From positions 1 through 64,000 of the forward strand of contig NZ_QKZI01000004.1 of NCBI RefSeq assembly GCF_003254155.1: a stretch of DNA of 64,000 nucleotides, given 5' to 3'. Origin of the DNA: Psychrobacillus insolitus (GTDB lineage Bacteria; Bacillota; Bacilli; Bacillales_A; Planococcaceae). Within the stretch, counting starts at the first letter, position 1. Each line of letters opens with the position of its first letter. This document shows, piece after piece, positions 28,833 through 38,261 of the stretch. The notes under the pieces were generated by a model. It had not been told where the DNA came from. It was given only the letters and a program-made list of their open reading frames with translations, and did no database searches. Both the position numbers and the translations under genes were made by a program.

Positions 28833-29039
28833 ATGCCAAATATAGGCGTACCAGGTTTAATACTCATTTTAATAATTGCTTTAATCATCTTCGGACCATC
28901 AAAATTACCTCAATTAGGTCGAGCTGTTGGGCAAACATTGAAAGAATTTAAAACCTCTACACGAGATATCATAAATGATGAAGAAAAAGAAGATATTAAA
29001 GTAGAAGGTAAAGAAATAGAACTTGAAAAGAAAAAATAA
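28833..29039 (+). CDS. tatA: Sec-independent translocase protein TatA
   Basis: A 68-residue protein with one N-terminal helix ([17 protein letters not shown]), the [14 protein letters not shown] hinge motif and an amphipathic, charged tail. The ATG follows GGAGG at 7 bases. It lies directly after the Tat-dependent GMC module, suggesting a dedicated pore component. No tatC gene is present in this window, so TatC must be supplied from elsewhere. Confidence 0.93.
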   Translation: MPNIGVPGLILILIIALIIFGPSKLPQLGRAVGQTLKEFKTSTRDIINDEEKEDIKVEGKEIELEKKK

Positions 29040-29046
29040 TAATATC

Positions 29047-29087
29047 GAAAGAGCCAACTATCATAAAAAATAGTTGACTCTTTTTTA
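29047..29087 (+). terminator. intrinsic terminator after tatA
   Basis: AAGAGCCAACTAT pairs with ATAGTTGACTCTT (one mismatch) and is followed by T-rich sequence on the plus strand. Confidence 0.8.
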
Positions 29088-29296
29088 TTTAACATTTTAT
29101 AATGGACCCCTACTTTCTTCCTTTCCAAACGTGACAATTGGATTGTTTCGGAAATAAATAATTCTTTCTTCATTTTGAAAAACCGTTGTCAATGAAGACA
29201 ATATAGCTTTTTTAATGATTGTTTGATTTTCAGTGGCGGCAACGTATATTAACCCTTTTCTAGTATTAAGTCGATGAAATATTTTTTAAAGCTCTT

Positions 29297-29893
29297 TTAG
29301 GTAAATCTAAAAGAACTAGTACTCGTCTTGAATATTTCTAAAAGGTTATTCGCTATTTCATCTGGTGATTTTACATACCCACCCTCAATCCATTCCAAAA
29401 TTACACCATATGATCCATACATTTTATATGTATTGAAATGTTCAATTTGAATTTCTTCTTTTTCAGTATCTATATACGTAATCGCGTCAAATATTTCCTT
29501 CATTTTCTCCAGAAACTTTTGCTGCAATCCTGGTATTGTATCTTGTATCGTTAAAAGACTGTAAAAATTTTTATAGTCATATAAATGTTGAAAGAAAGTA
29601 TTAGAAGATGGCAAAATACGATTATAAGCAACAATTTTAGCATCTTCAAAAGGTCGATGAAATGCATGGTTTAGCTCTTCTAAAACTTCCGTAATCAATT
29701 CTTCCGTCAAATCTTCTTTATCTTTAAAATATAGATAAAAAGTACTTCTATTATAATCAGCCCTCTCAACTATATCTGTAACAGTCACATTTTTATATCC
29801 TTTTTCACGTATTAAACTGATAAAGTGCGACTTAAAAATTCGCTTTGTTCTCCGAATACTTCTATTAGCATCATTAGGTTTTTCCAAATTCAT
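29297..29893 (-). CDS. TetR/AcrR-family transcriptional regulator
   Basis: A 198-residue regulator with the N-terminal helix-turn-helix around VTVTDIVERADYNRSTFYLYFKDKEDL and a helical ligand-binding C-terminal part that does not point to a known ligand. The ATG at 29893 follows AGAGG; the frame opens 7 codons earlier at a GTG before that site. Its target is unknown; the adjacent GMC module and the M20 gene are candidates. Confidence 0.88.
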   Translation of the reverse strand: MNLEKPNDANRSIRRTKRIFKSHFISLIREKGYKNVTVTDIVERADYNRSTFYLYFKDKEDLTEELITEVLEELNHAFHRPFEDAKIVAYNRILPSSNTFFQHLYDYKNFYSLLTIQDTIPGLQQKFLEKMKEIFDAITYIDTEKEEIQIEHFNTYKMYGSYGVILEWIEGGYVKSPDEIANNLLEIFKTSTSSFRFT

Positions 29894-30026
29894 GTACACC
29901 CCTCTTCTATTCACTACAACTCGTGAAATAAATTATACAACATTACTTAATGCTACCTCTAGTCATTTCAAGGTATTAATGCATACCTTCACTACTCATA
30001 CAATATTATATAGTAGAAGGACAGAC

Positions 30027-30128
30027 ATGCCCTTCAGAACTAATGATTTAATCATACCTTTCATGGATGATGTCGCGGATGAATCCAAATTAGAGGAGAC
30101 AAAAGAAGAGAATAATAAGAATAAATAA
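30027..30128 (+). CDS. putative 33-residue protein
   Basis: A short frame, acidic and Lys-rich at its end (DDVADESKLEETKEE), with AAGGA five bases before its ATG and a hairpin beginning 7 bases after the stop. No homologue is recognised. It is listed because start signal and terminator fit, but it may be spurious. Confidence 0.35.
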   Translation: MPFRTNDLIIPFMDDVADESKLEETKEENNKNK

Positions 30129-30132
30129 TAAG

Positions 30133-30169
30133 CCAAGCTAGCTATTTTTCGTAAATAGCTAGCTTTTAA
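30133..30169 (+). terminator. hairpin between the small ORF and the M20 gene
   Basis: AAGCTAGCTATTT (30135-30147) pairs perfectly with 30153-30165 and is followed by TT on the plus strand (TTTT counting the end of the stem). Weak as a terminator for the minus strand. Confidence 0.6.
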
Positions 30170-31401
30170 TGAATGATTGCGTAATGTAGGATTGCTGCTT
30201 CTAGTATATCTATTCCTACCAATATATCATCTAGCGGAGTATATTCATTTGGATGATGACTTAGTCCATCTACTGAAGGGATAAAGATTAAGCCCACTGG
30301 ACATAGCTTAGCCATGTTCATCGCATCATGCCCCGCTCCACTTTGCATCGTTTGATTAGGAATATTTTTTTCGTCGCAAATATTTTTTAGCACATCATTT
30401 ATTTCTGTTGATAGCAGTACTGGCTCCTCTGAGCTGATTTCTATACTTTCAATTTCTAATTGTCTGTTTTTCTTTACTATTTCAATTGTTTCATTTAATT
30501 GATCAAGTACACGTTTCCTTGAATTTAGAGAAGTAGATCGAATGTCTATTTTAAATTCCACGTCTCCAGGCACGACATTCATTGCACCATTATAGACATT
30601 CAAAACACCGATAGTAGCAACTGTTCCAAATTCTTCTTCACTTTTTGCAGCTTTTTCAAGAGCTAATGAGATTTCAGAAGCACCAAGAAGAGCATCTTTC
30701 CTCATATTCATAGGTGTTGTTCCAGAATGTGAAGCTTTTCCTTTAACTTTCACATGAAGTCGCACTGGAGCAGCTATCCCAGTAACAATGCCTATCTTCT
30801 TCTCATTATTTATAAGTACTGGTCCTTGCTCTATATGAATTTCCATGAATACTTTAAACCTCTCATCAGCTCTACTTGCTTGTTCAACACTATTGAAGTC
30901 TAGTGCACATAGGGCAAATGCCTTTTCCATCGTGATACCGTCTTTATCCATTAAATCTCGATATCTGTTCTTGTCAAATTGACCAACCATCGCTTTACTA
31001 CCTACTGTTGATACACCAAAACGAGCAGACTCTTCACAAGCAAACGAAATAATTTCAATTGGATGATCCGTTTCAATTCCATCTTCATTTAAACGTCTAA
31101 TCACTTCCAACGCTGCAGTAATACCTACTACACCATCGTATTTACCTCCTTGATAAACTGTATCAAGATGAGATCCCATGACAACAGGTGGAAGGCTTTC
31201 TACTTTTCCTTTTCTTCTGGCGATAACGTTTCCACATGCATCCATGCGTATATCTAAATCCTCTGCCATACACAAACGCATAAATGCATGCGTACATGTC
31301 TGCTCTTCGTTTGAGTATGCGATTCTTGTAATACCCTCTTCACCAGAATTATATTGATTAATATTATTAAAGAGTAATTCATATCTCTCCTTACGATCCA
31401 T
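30166..31401 (-). CDS. M20-family amidase (hydantoinase/carbamoylase type)
   Basis: A 411-residue zinc-dependent amidohydrolase of the allantoate amidohydrolase / N-carbamoyl-L-amino-acid hydrolase group. Metal and catalytic motifs are GSHLDTVYQGGKYDGVVG, ACEESARFG and IEQGPVL, with a C-terminal GAGHDAMNMA and SHHPNEYT. The dimerisation domain covers about residues 210-325. The ATG at 31401 follows GGGGG; the longer frame start at 31422 lies before it. No other purine or hydantoin catabolism genes adjoin, so the substrate is undecided. Confidence 0.9.
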   Translation of the reverse strand: MDRKERYELLFNNINQYNSGEEGITRIAYSNEEQTCTHAFMRLCMAEDLDIRMDACGNVIARRKGKVESLPPVVMGSHLDTVYQGGKYDGVVGITAALEVIRRLNEDGIETDHPIEIISFACEESARFGVSTVGSKAMVGQFDKNRYRDLMDKDGITMEKAFALCALDFNSVEQASRADERFKVFMEIHIEQGPVLINNEKKIGIVTGIAAPVRLHVKVKGKASHSGTTPMNMRKDALLGASEISLALEKAAKSEEEFGTVATIGVLNVYNGAMNVVPGDVEFKIDIRSTSLNSRKRVLDQLNETIEIVKKNRQLEIESIEISSEEPVLLSTEINDVLKNICDEKNIPNQTMQSGAGHDAMNMAKLCPVGLIFIPSVDGLSHHPNEYTPLDDILVGIDILEAAILHYAIIH

Positions 31402-31869
31402 AAAAGCATCCCCCTGTCCCACTATTATTAACTCTATTTTACCTCACTTAGAGTAAGAATATTCTAAATTAAGAATTTTTTAAACAAGGAAAATATTAAA
31501 TGGATAAACATATTTCTGACACCGCACCCTTCGTAATGTTTGGGTCTTGAATAATTGAGCAAAGATTTTACACTATTAGTATGTAACAAGTGAGTTCCCT
31601 CCAGAATAATGGTTTTGGTCGACTTTTATTCTACGGGGAATCTCACTTGTTTTCTAAATCTTTTTGAACTTATGTTTCCAATATTCACTTTGCTGATTTT
31701 CGTTCCGAGCGGCGACTCCGGTGGGATTAGCATGACAGGTGAGACCCCACAGGAGCGCGGTTTTCGCGACGAGGAGGCTCACCGCACGCCCCACGGAAAA
31801 GCGTCCGCTCGGAACGAAAATCAGCGTGGATCAAGATTTTATTTCACCAACGTCATTTATTGTACAACC
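31402..31869. other. intergenic region holding repeat copy C, no gene
   Basis: The only structure seen is the long copy of the inverted-end repeat. The open frame 31609-31893 is its translation. Confidence 0.75.
31512..31869 (+). repeat. structured inverted-end repeat, copy C (long form)
   Basis: It matches copy B along its full length. Its inverted ends read GTTCCGAGCGG and CCGCTCGGAAC, while copies A and B have GTTACGAGCGG with CTCGTAAC, so both arms changed together. The upstream hairpin AACAAGTGAGTTCCC...GGGGAATCTCACTTGTT is kept. Confidence 0.85.
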
Positions 31870-31914
31870 CAAAAAACACCGCCTACAGAATAAATACCTG
31901 TAGGCGGTGTTTTC
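31870..31914 (-). terminator. intrinsic terminator of yitJ-metH
   Basis: AACACCGCCTACAG (31875-31888) pairs perfectly with 31899-31912 and the minus strand continues with T6, just after the metH stop. Confidence 0.88.
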
Positions 31915-31924
31915 GTTTTATTGA

Positions 31925-34900
31925 TCAATCCACTACAAAATATCTCGCATCTGGATGTGCGAATACCATTGCAGAAACGGATGCTTCTGGTTCCATCATG
32001 AATCCTTCTGTTAACTCGACGCCAATATCTTCAGGTCGTAACAAGCCAAATAATTTAGACTGATCTTCTAGATTTGGACAAGCTGGATAGCCGAAAGAGA
32101 ATCGTTGGCCTTGGTATTTGGCAGCGAAACGATCACGCATTGTAAAGTCCGTTGCATCTGGGAAGCCCCACTGATCTCGAATTTCTTGGTGAATTCGTTC
32201 AGCATATCCTTCTGCCACTTCTAGAGCAGTAGCCTGCAATGCATGACTTTCTAAAAACTTCCCTTGTTCTTTTAGTTTCGTCGCTTCTGCACGTACACCG
32301 TGACCAGACGTTACTTGCATAAATGCAACATAGTCCATTTCTCCACTATCCACTGACTTCAAGTAATCAGCTAAACATAGGAATGGTTCTGCAGATTGGC
32401 GTGGGAATGTGAAACGCTCAATTTCCGTTTTTGAGTCAGTAGGATCATAGATAATAACATCGTCTCCACTTGATTGAGCAGGGAAAAATTGATACATCCC
32501 TCTTGGTTTCAAAATACCCGACGTTAAGAATCCAGTTACTAGCTCATGAAGTGCAGTTGCACGCTCATCTTTTTGTACTAATAATTTCTCACTGAATCCT
32601 TTTAACCCTAAATGATGGCCGATTAATGTTCGCATATTTACATATGGGTGAAGATGCGCCATAGAGTAATCTTTTTGCACATGTCGACGAAGATCTTTCG
32701 GTTGGTAAACCTGGACATCTTCTCGGACAGTTTTTACTGGCTTTTGTAAAACTGCGACAGCTTGTTTGGAAGCACGAGTCGCCTCTGAAACTTTACGTTT
32801 CTCTTGTTGAATACCAAGTTCTTCTAATAAAACTTCTTTATCTTCCGGATTTTGCAAACGATTTGCAAGGTCTAATCCGATCATTGCATCTTTTGCATAT
32901 AGAACTGGACCATCGTACTCAGCAGAAATTTTTGTTTCTGTGAAACGGCGAGATAGAGCTGCTCCACCTACAAGTATCGGTACATCAATACCCGCTTCTT
33001 TAAAGTCTTGTGCTGTAATGACCATTTGATGAGCAGACTTAACAAGCAACCCTGACAAGCCTATAATATCTGGATTTTCTTCACGAATTACTTCGATCAA
33101 TCTAGCTGGGGTAACTTTAATCCCAACATCTATTACTTTATATCCATTATTACTTAAAATAATCTCAACTAAGTTTTTCCCGATATCATGAACATCGCCT
33201 TTTACAGTAGCAAGGACAATTTTCCCTTTACCAGAGTCGTCTTCTTTTTTCTCCATATACTGCTCCAAGTGAGCAACAGAGGCTTTCATGACACCTGCAC
33301 TTTGAAGTACTTCCGCAACAATGAGTTGGTTTTCATTGAATAGACGCCCTACTTCAGACATCCCAGCCATAAGTGGTCCATTAATGACATCTAGTGGAGT
33401 ATCATACATGTGAAGTGCTGCTTCTAAATCAGGGATTAACCCTTCTTTCGTTCCTTCAATAATATAATAAGCTAAACGTTCCGGAACTGTTTTAGGAATA
33501 TCATCTTCTGTTTTTTCTTTTTTCTTATCTCGATAAAAAGCAGTGAAATCAGCAAGTGTTTTGTCCGTTGTTGTAAATAACAACTCGTTTGCCATGTCAA
33601 TTTCTGGTTTAGGAATAGACGCAAATCGCTCCAATTTCTCCGTATTCACTATCGCATAATCGAGCCCTGCCTGTGTACAATGGTATAAATAAACGGCATT
33701 CAATACTTCACGACCAACAGGTGGAAGACCAAATGATACATTACTTACGCCAAGAATCGTTAACGTACGAGGCATTTTTTCTTTTATTAAACGAATGCCT
33801 TCAATTGTTTCAACCGCTGAACCTATATATTGTTGATCTCCTGTCCCTACTGGGAATACCAGCGGGTCAAAGATAATATCTTCCGGTGCTAGTCCCCATT
33901 TATTCACAAGTAAATCATACGAACGTTCCGCAATTTCAAGCTTACGCTCACGTGTAACGGCCATTCCTATTTCATCAATCGTTCCAACTACTACAGCTGC
34001 TCCGTACTTTTTCACAAGTGGCATAACTGCATCGAATCGCTCTTCTCCATCTTCCAGGTTAATCGAGTTAATGATTGTTTTACCTTGTGAATATTTTAGT
34101 GCTTCTTCAATAACTTTTTCATCTGTTGAATCAATTACTAGTGGTACTTTTACTTTTTTCACTACTTCTTGCATGAAAAGTTTCATATCCTCTATTTCTT
34201 CACGGTCAGGATTGGCAAGACAAATATCAATAACATGTGCGCCGCCTTTAACTTGAGCACGAGCAATTTCAGAAGCTTCTTCAAACTTCCCTTCAACAAT
34301 CAATCGTTTAAATTTACGTGAACCAATAACGTTCGTGCGTTCCCCGATGAATAATGGACGCATCGAATCATCGTATTGAAGCGGTTCAATTCCAGATACA
34401 ACATGACCATGATTGATTTCTGTAGGTTTACGTGGAGCAATGTCTTTTACTGCTTCACGCACTGCTTTAATATGAGCAGGAGTCGTTCCACAACATCCAC
34501 CAACTAGGTTTAACCATCCTTTTTCTGCAAAGCCTTTTAACTTTTTAGAAAGTGATTCTGGTGATTCATGATAATGACCTTCTTCATCTGGTAAACCTGC
34601 ATTCGGATAACAACTAACGTAACCATCGGATAACTCTGAAAGTGAGCGGATATGATCCGTCATAAATTCAGGTCCCGTTGCACAGTTTAGTCCAACTGAA
34701 AGTGGCTTAACATGCTCAATAGAAATATAGAATGCTTCAATACTTTGTCCAGCTAAAGTCGTACCCATTGGCTCAATTGTTCCAGAAATCATAATCGGAA
34801 GTTCTATTCCTGTTTCATCAAATGCTTGTTTAATACCGATAGTCGCTGCTTTTACGTTTAGCATATCTTGGCTCGTTTCTAATAAAATTAAGTCTGAGCC

Positions 34901-35362
34901 GCCTTCTACTAATGCCTTCGCTTGTACATAAAAGTCATGCGTCAATTCGTCAAACGTAATTCCCCCTGTAACAGATAGCGTTTTCGTCGTTGGTCCAATT
35001 GCACCAGCTACAAAACGTGGCCATTCAGGTGTAGAGAATTCAGCTGTACATTTTTTTGCAAATTGCGCTGCACGTAAGTTAATCTCATGAGCTTGATCAC
35101 CAAGATCGTATTCATTTAATACAACGGGTGTTCCGCCAAATGTGTTCGTACAAATAATATCAGAACCGGCTTCTAAATATGCACGGTGTATATTTTCAAT
35201 AACCTCAGGATTCACGATATTCAAATACTCATTACAGCCATCGTATTCTTCTCCGCCAAAGTCTTCTGGAGAAAGATCTGCATTTTGAATCATTGTGCCC
35301 ATTGCTCCGTCAATGATGAGAATTCGTTTTTGGAGTTCTTCTTCAATTAGATGTTTGGACAT
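31925..35362 (-). CDS. metH: cobalamin-dependent methionine synthase
   Basis: A 1145-residue, four-module enzyme that transfers a methyl group from methyltetrahydrofolate to homocysteine. The homocysteine domain ends with the zinc ligands in GGCCGTTPAHIKAV, the pterin domain contains FIGERTNVIGSRKF, the B12 domain contains the cobalt-ligand motif DVHDIGKN and the C-terminal activation domain is complete (RFSFGYPACPNLEDQ). The ATG at 35362 overlaps the end of yitJ by 20 bases and follows GAGAGAGAT; the frame opens earlier at 35389. It is under the SAM-I riboswitch upstream of yitJ. Confidence 0.96.
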   Translation of the reverse strand: MSKHLIEEELQKRILIIDGAMGTMIQNADLSPEDFGGEEYDGCNEYLNIVNPEVIENIHRAYLEAGSDIICTNTFGGTPVVLNEYDLGDQAHEINLRAAQFAKKCTAEFSTPEWPRFVAGAIGPTTKTLSVTGGITFDELTHDFYVQAKALVEGGSDLILLETSQDMLNVKAATIGIKQAFDETGIELPIMISGTIEPMGTTLAGQSIEAFYISIEHVKPLSVGLNCATGPEFMTDHIRSLSELSDGYVSCYPNAGLPDEEGHYHESPESLSKKLKGFAEKGWLNLVGGCCGTTPAHIKAVREAVKDIAPRKPTEINHGHVVSGIEPLQYDDSMRPLFIGERTNVIGSRKFKRLIVEGKFEEASEIARAQVKGGAHVIDICLANPDREEIEDMKLFMQEVVKKVKVPLVIDSTDEKVIEEALKYSQGKTIINSINLEDGEERFDAVMPLVKKYGAAVVVGTIDEIGMAVTRERKLEIAERSYDLLVNKWGLAPEDIIFDPLVFPVGTGDQQYIGSAVETIEGIRLIKEKMPRTLTILGVSNVSFGLPPVGREVLNAVYLYHCTQAGLDYAIVNTEKLERFASIPKPEIDMANELLFTTTDKTLADFTAFYRDKKKEKTEDDIPKTVPERLAYYIIEGTKEGLIPDLEAALHMYDTPLDVINGPLMAGMSEVGRLFNENQLIVAEVLQSAGVMKASVAHLEQYMEKKEDDSGKGKIVLATVKGDVHDIGKNLVEIILSNNGYKVIDVGIKVTPARLIEVIREENPDIIGLSGLLVKSAHQMVITAQDFKEAGIDVPILVGGAALSRRFTETKISAEYDGPVLYAKDAMIGLDLANRLQNPEDKEVLLEELGIQQEKRKVSEATRASKQAVAVLQKPVKTVREDVQVYQPKDLRRHVQKDYSMAHLHPYVNMRTLIGHHLGLKGFSEKLLVQKDERATALHELVTGFLTSGILKPRGMYQFFPAQSSGDDVIIYDPTDSKTEIERFTFPRQSAEPFLCLADYLKSVDSGEMDYVAFMQVTSGHGVRAEATKLKEQGKFLESHALQATALEVAEGYAERIHQEIRDQWGFPDATDFTMRDRFAAKYQGQRFSFGYPACPNLEDQSKLFGLLRPEDIGVELTEGFMMEPEASVSAMVFAHPDARYFVVD

Positions 35363-37202
35363 AGGTGTGATCTCTCTCTTTCTTCGCATCGATTTCTTGA
35401 ATATATTTGATCAATTCCAGTGACGTATCATATCGAAGGAAAGGTGTAATAATATAGATACCATTAAATAACTCAGCTGCTGTATCAATTAGCTCTTTCG
35501 CTATTTGAATACCTTCTGCAGTCGCGCGGTCTTTATCTTCCCCACAAGCCCGCATTCTTTCTAACGCGTCCTCCGATAACTTAATACCGGGTACTTCATT
35601 GTGTAAAAACTCCGAGCTTCTAATGCTAGTAAGCGGCATTACACCGATGAATATTGGCGTCGATAAGTGCTTCGTTGCTTCATATATTTCTTGAATTTTC
35701 TCTTTTGTGAACACTGGTTGCGTGATGAAATAGTCCGCTCCACTTTCAATCTTCTTCTCTAGTCGTTGCACCGCTCGATCCAAAACTCGAACATTAGGAT
35801 TGAAAGCAGCCGCAACTGAGAAATTCGCTTTCTTTCGGAGTGGTTTTCCTGAGAATGAAATACCCTCATTCAACTGTTTAATCAATTGGATTAGTTCCAT
35901 ACTCGAAACATCATACACACTTGTCGCACCTGGGAAATCCCCCACTTTTGTCGGGTCACCAGTAATTGCTAATATATCATGCATTCCAAGTGCATCAAGT
36001 CCCATTAAATGAGATTGCAGCCCGATTAGATTACGATCTCGGCATGTAATATGTGTTAGCGGACGAATTTTATGCTCTAGTTTCAGCATAGACCCCATCG
36101 CTAAATTACTAATACGCGGAGATGCTAACGAATTATCAGCCATTGTGATAGCATCTATTCCAGTCGCGTGCAATGCTTTTGAACCTTCGATAAAAGTTGT
36201 AATATCTAAGTGACGTGGAGTATCTAGTTCTACTATAATTGTTCGTTCCGTTTTTACTTTTTCATGAATTGGTTGTGATTTTGGTGGCTCTGCGTCTCGT
36301 ATAACAATCGGCTTTCTTGGCGTCACTACTTTGTTCGTGATTGGTGCCAGGTTTCCAATGTATTTTTTGACTGCTTCAATATGCTTTGGAGTCGTTCCAC
36401 AACAACCACCTATTAAGCGCACGCCTTCTTCACGAAGAAGTAAAGCAGCTCTACCAAAATAATCAGCTTCTGATTCGTAGACAATACGACCATCTTCTAC
36501 GTCGAGTAAGCTCGCATTTGGGAAAGCAGATAAAAAAGCTTTTTTAGGTAGCGTTACTTCTTCAAATGCTTGAATTGTGTGATGCGGACCTAGTCTACAA
36601 TTGACCCCGACAATATCTGCTCCTAGTGCTTCTAACTGATGCAGTGCATCATTCAGCGCCAATCCATTTTGCAAAATACCTGGTTCATGCATCGATACTT
36701 GTGCAATAATCGGTGTATTCGTTATACTACGTAAGTATTTGACTGTCGCCGATAGCTCTTCAAAGTCATAATATGTTTCTAATAGTAACCCGTCTGGATT
36801 TCCAGTAAGTAAATGATTCGCTTGCTGATCGACCATTCGGACAATATCCTCAATCGTTGCATCACTCTTTCGAATCCCTCGGATGCCTCCAATTGTTCCA
36901 AGTACAAATTGTCCACCAGGTGCAGCAGCTCGCTTAGCAATTTGAATCGCTGCTTCATTAATTTCTTTTATTTGATTCTCTAATCCATAGCGTTCTAACT
37001 TAATCGCATTTGCACCGTATGTATTCGTTTGAATAATATCTGCTCCAGCAGCGATATAATCTTGGTGAATCTTTTCTATAATTTCTGGTTTTTGCAGATT
37101 CAATTCTTCATTACAGTAATCTATTCCGTACGAGTAAAGCAGAGTTCCCATAGCACCGTCCGCAGTTAACATTCTAGTCTTTAGTTCTTCTAACAAACCC
37201 AA
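35343..37202 (-). CDS. yitJ: bifunctional homocysteine S-methyltransferase / methylenetetrahydrofolate reductase
   Basis: A 619-residue fusion. The N-terminal half is a zinc homocysteine methyltransferase (GAMGTLLYSYG, GGCCGTTPKHIEA) and the C-terminal half (from about residue 330) is a MetF-like reductase (TMADNSLASPR, GDFPGATSVYDV). It provides methyl-THF for MetH downstream. The start is a TTG at 37202: it follows AGGGAGATGA, and MGLLEELK matches the start of B. subtilis YitJ; the ATG three codons earlier is inside the binding site. The frame extends upstream to 37262 without support. Confidence 0.93.
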   Translation of the reverse strand: MGLLEELKTRMLTADGAMGTLLYSYGIDYCNEELNLQKPEIIEKIHQDYIAAGADIIQTNTYGANAIKLERYGLENQIKEINEAAIQIAKRAAAPGGQFVLGTIGGIRGIRKSDATIEDIVRMVDQQANHLLTGNPDGLLLETYYDFEELSATVKYLRSITNTPIIAQVSMHEPGILQNGLALNDALHQLEALGADIVGVNCRLGPHHTIQAFEEVTLPKKAFLSAFPNASLLDVEDGRIVYESEADYFGRAALLLREEGVRLIGGCCGTTPKHIEAVKKYIGNLAPITNKVVTPRKPIVIRDAEPPKSQPIHEKVKTERTIIVELDTPRHLDITTFIEGSKALHATGIDAITMADNSLASPRISNLAMGSMLKLEHKIRPLTHITCRDRNLIGLQSHLMGLDALGMHDILAITGDPTKVGDFPGATSVYDVSSMELIQLIKQLNEGISFSGKPLRKKANFSVAAAFNPNVRVLDRAVQRLEKKIESGADYFITQPVFTKEKIQEIYEATKHLSTPIFIGVMPLTSIRSSEFLHNEVPGIKLSEDALERMRACGEDKDRATAEGIQIAKELIDTAAELFNGIYIITPFLRYDTSLELIKYIQEIDAKKERDHTYVQTSN

Positions 37203-37312
37203 ATTACTCATCTCCCTATTTAGAAAAGCGAAAGCGCCTATTACTGCCCCGAGGAACAACATTGCTTGCGCTAGACAGTTACCCAGTAAAAGTATTATTC
37301 TTTCTTATATTC

Positions 37313-37472
37313 AAAAAAAGCCTTCTAGGAAAAGAAGGCTTTACGATATCAATTCGTTCCTCTTCATCTATCAGACATTTAGATGCCTGCTGGATTTAGC
37401 ACCTGACCACATCAAAGGCTGGTTGCTGAAGCTTCATAGGGCCAGTCCCTCAGCTTCTCTCGATAAGAATTC
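37313..37472 (-). promoter_or_regulatory. SAM-I (S-box) riboswitch of yitJ-metH with terminator
   Basis: The minus strand carries the canonical S-box: CTTATCGAGAGAAGCTGAGG, GACTGGCCC, GCTTCAGCAACC, GGTGCTAAATCCAGCAG and the closing GATAGATGAAGAG. A terminator hairpin AAAGCCTTCT/AGAAGGCTTT with T7 occupies 37313-37343. SAM excess should stop transcription of both genes. Confidence 0.96.
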
Positions 37473-37499
37473 ACTATTCAGTTTTTACTTATTATAATT

Positions 37500-37528
37500 A
37501 TACTACCGTGACATCTCTTATCAGTCAA
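37500..37528 (-). promoter_or_regulatory. sigma-A promoter of the S-box transcript
   Basis: The minus strand reads TTGACT (37523-37528), 17 bases, TAGTAT (37500-37505), about 28 bases before the aptamer. Confidence 0.75.
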
Positions 37529-37559
37529 GATTATTTTTTGTAAAAAAGAGAATTTTCTT

Positions 37560-38019
37560 ATATCTTGTCGATTAAGAAAAGTGGAAGCACCTATCTTTAA
37601 GTAAGACAGCAAATGGACAGGCTACTAAACCACGCCAAAAAAACCAACACAGCGCTGAGGAGCAAACTAAAAAGCTTTGACTTACATGGCTGTAAACTAT
37701 CAAAACCAAATTAGATATTTAAAATTTCTACGCGTTTAATATTCTATTTAAGTTATTAATCCCGATTTATAAAATACAGTAAAATGAACATACGACTTAT
37801 CCGAAAATAAGTGCAAAAAGAGAATTTCCTTACATATTTTGTACTTATTTTAAAATATGTCGTATGTAGATTTTGGCCATTTTTGAGTTTTGCGAGTTTT
37901 TTTGATTGGTTGGTTTTAGGAGCGCTTTCTTTTTTCAGCCACAAATTGGAAGGTATTTGAGTCTAACAGGTTGAAGTTCTATTTCATTAAATGTTTGAAC
38001 AGATTACTTACTTCATTAA
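37560..38019. other. intergenic region with repeats, no gene
   Basis: It holds a short repeat unit (AAGAAAAGTGGAAGCACC at 37573), copy 2 of the second repeat family and the inverted words AGCCACAAATT and ATTTGAGTC (37938-37962) that also occur in the 9121-9177 hairpin. Confidence 0.65.
37640..37886 (+). repeat. second repeat family, copy 2
   Basis: It matches 9190-9500 from AAACCAACACAGCGCT through TTTGACTTACATG to the hairpin ATACGACTTATCCG...ATATGTCGTAT (37789-37866) and the following GCCATTTTTGAG. The first hairpin of copy 1 is degenerate here. Confidence 0.7.
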
Positions 38020-38043
38020 AAATACCCTGCATTTCTGCAAGGC
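38020..38043 (-). terminator. terminator of the sulfate assimilation operon
   Basis: The minus strand forms CCTTGCA-GAAA-TGCAGGG followed by TATTTTT, 10 bases beyond the stop of the 47-residue gene. A GAAA tetraloop caps the short stem. Confidence 0.7.
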
Positions 38044-38052
38044 ATCATTAGT

Positions 38053-38196
38053 TTATATGGATGGCATTTCATTAGAACCATTATTTAAGGTTGCTGCACT
38101 ATCGTATGCAATTAATGTGACTCCAAGTTTACCTTCTAATTCATTAATTTCTTGTAATTGCTCACGGTCAAGGTCAGCGAATTTACTTTCTTCCAT
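38053..38196 (-). CDS. 47-residue protein of unknown function, end of cys operon
   Basis: A short minus-strand gene: MEESKFADLDREQLQEINE at the start, then ELEGKLGVTLIAYDSAAT, and an end NEMPSI. AAAGGATGTG lies at good spacing before the ATG and a terminator follows the stop, so it looks like the last gene of the sbp-cysC operon, 65 bases after cysC. The first 20 residues look helical and the middle is beta-like. I do not recognise the family; a role linked to sulfate assimilation is inferred only from position. Confidence 0.7.
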   Translation of the reverse strand: MEESKFADLDREQLQEINELEGKLGVTLIAYDSAATLNNGSNEMPSI

Positions 38197-38261
38197 TTAA
38201 TCACACATCCTTTCTTAGAGGTTAGTTTATCCTCCAAGAAATAGATTATGCAAAAAAGAAA

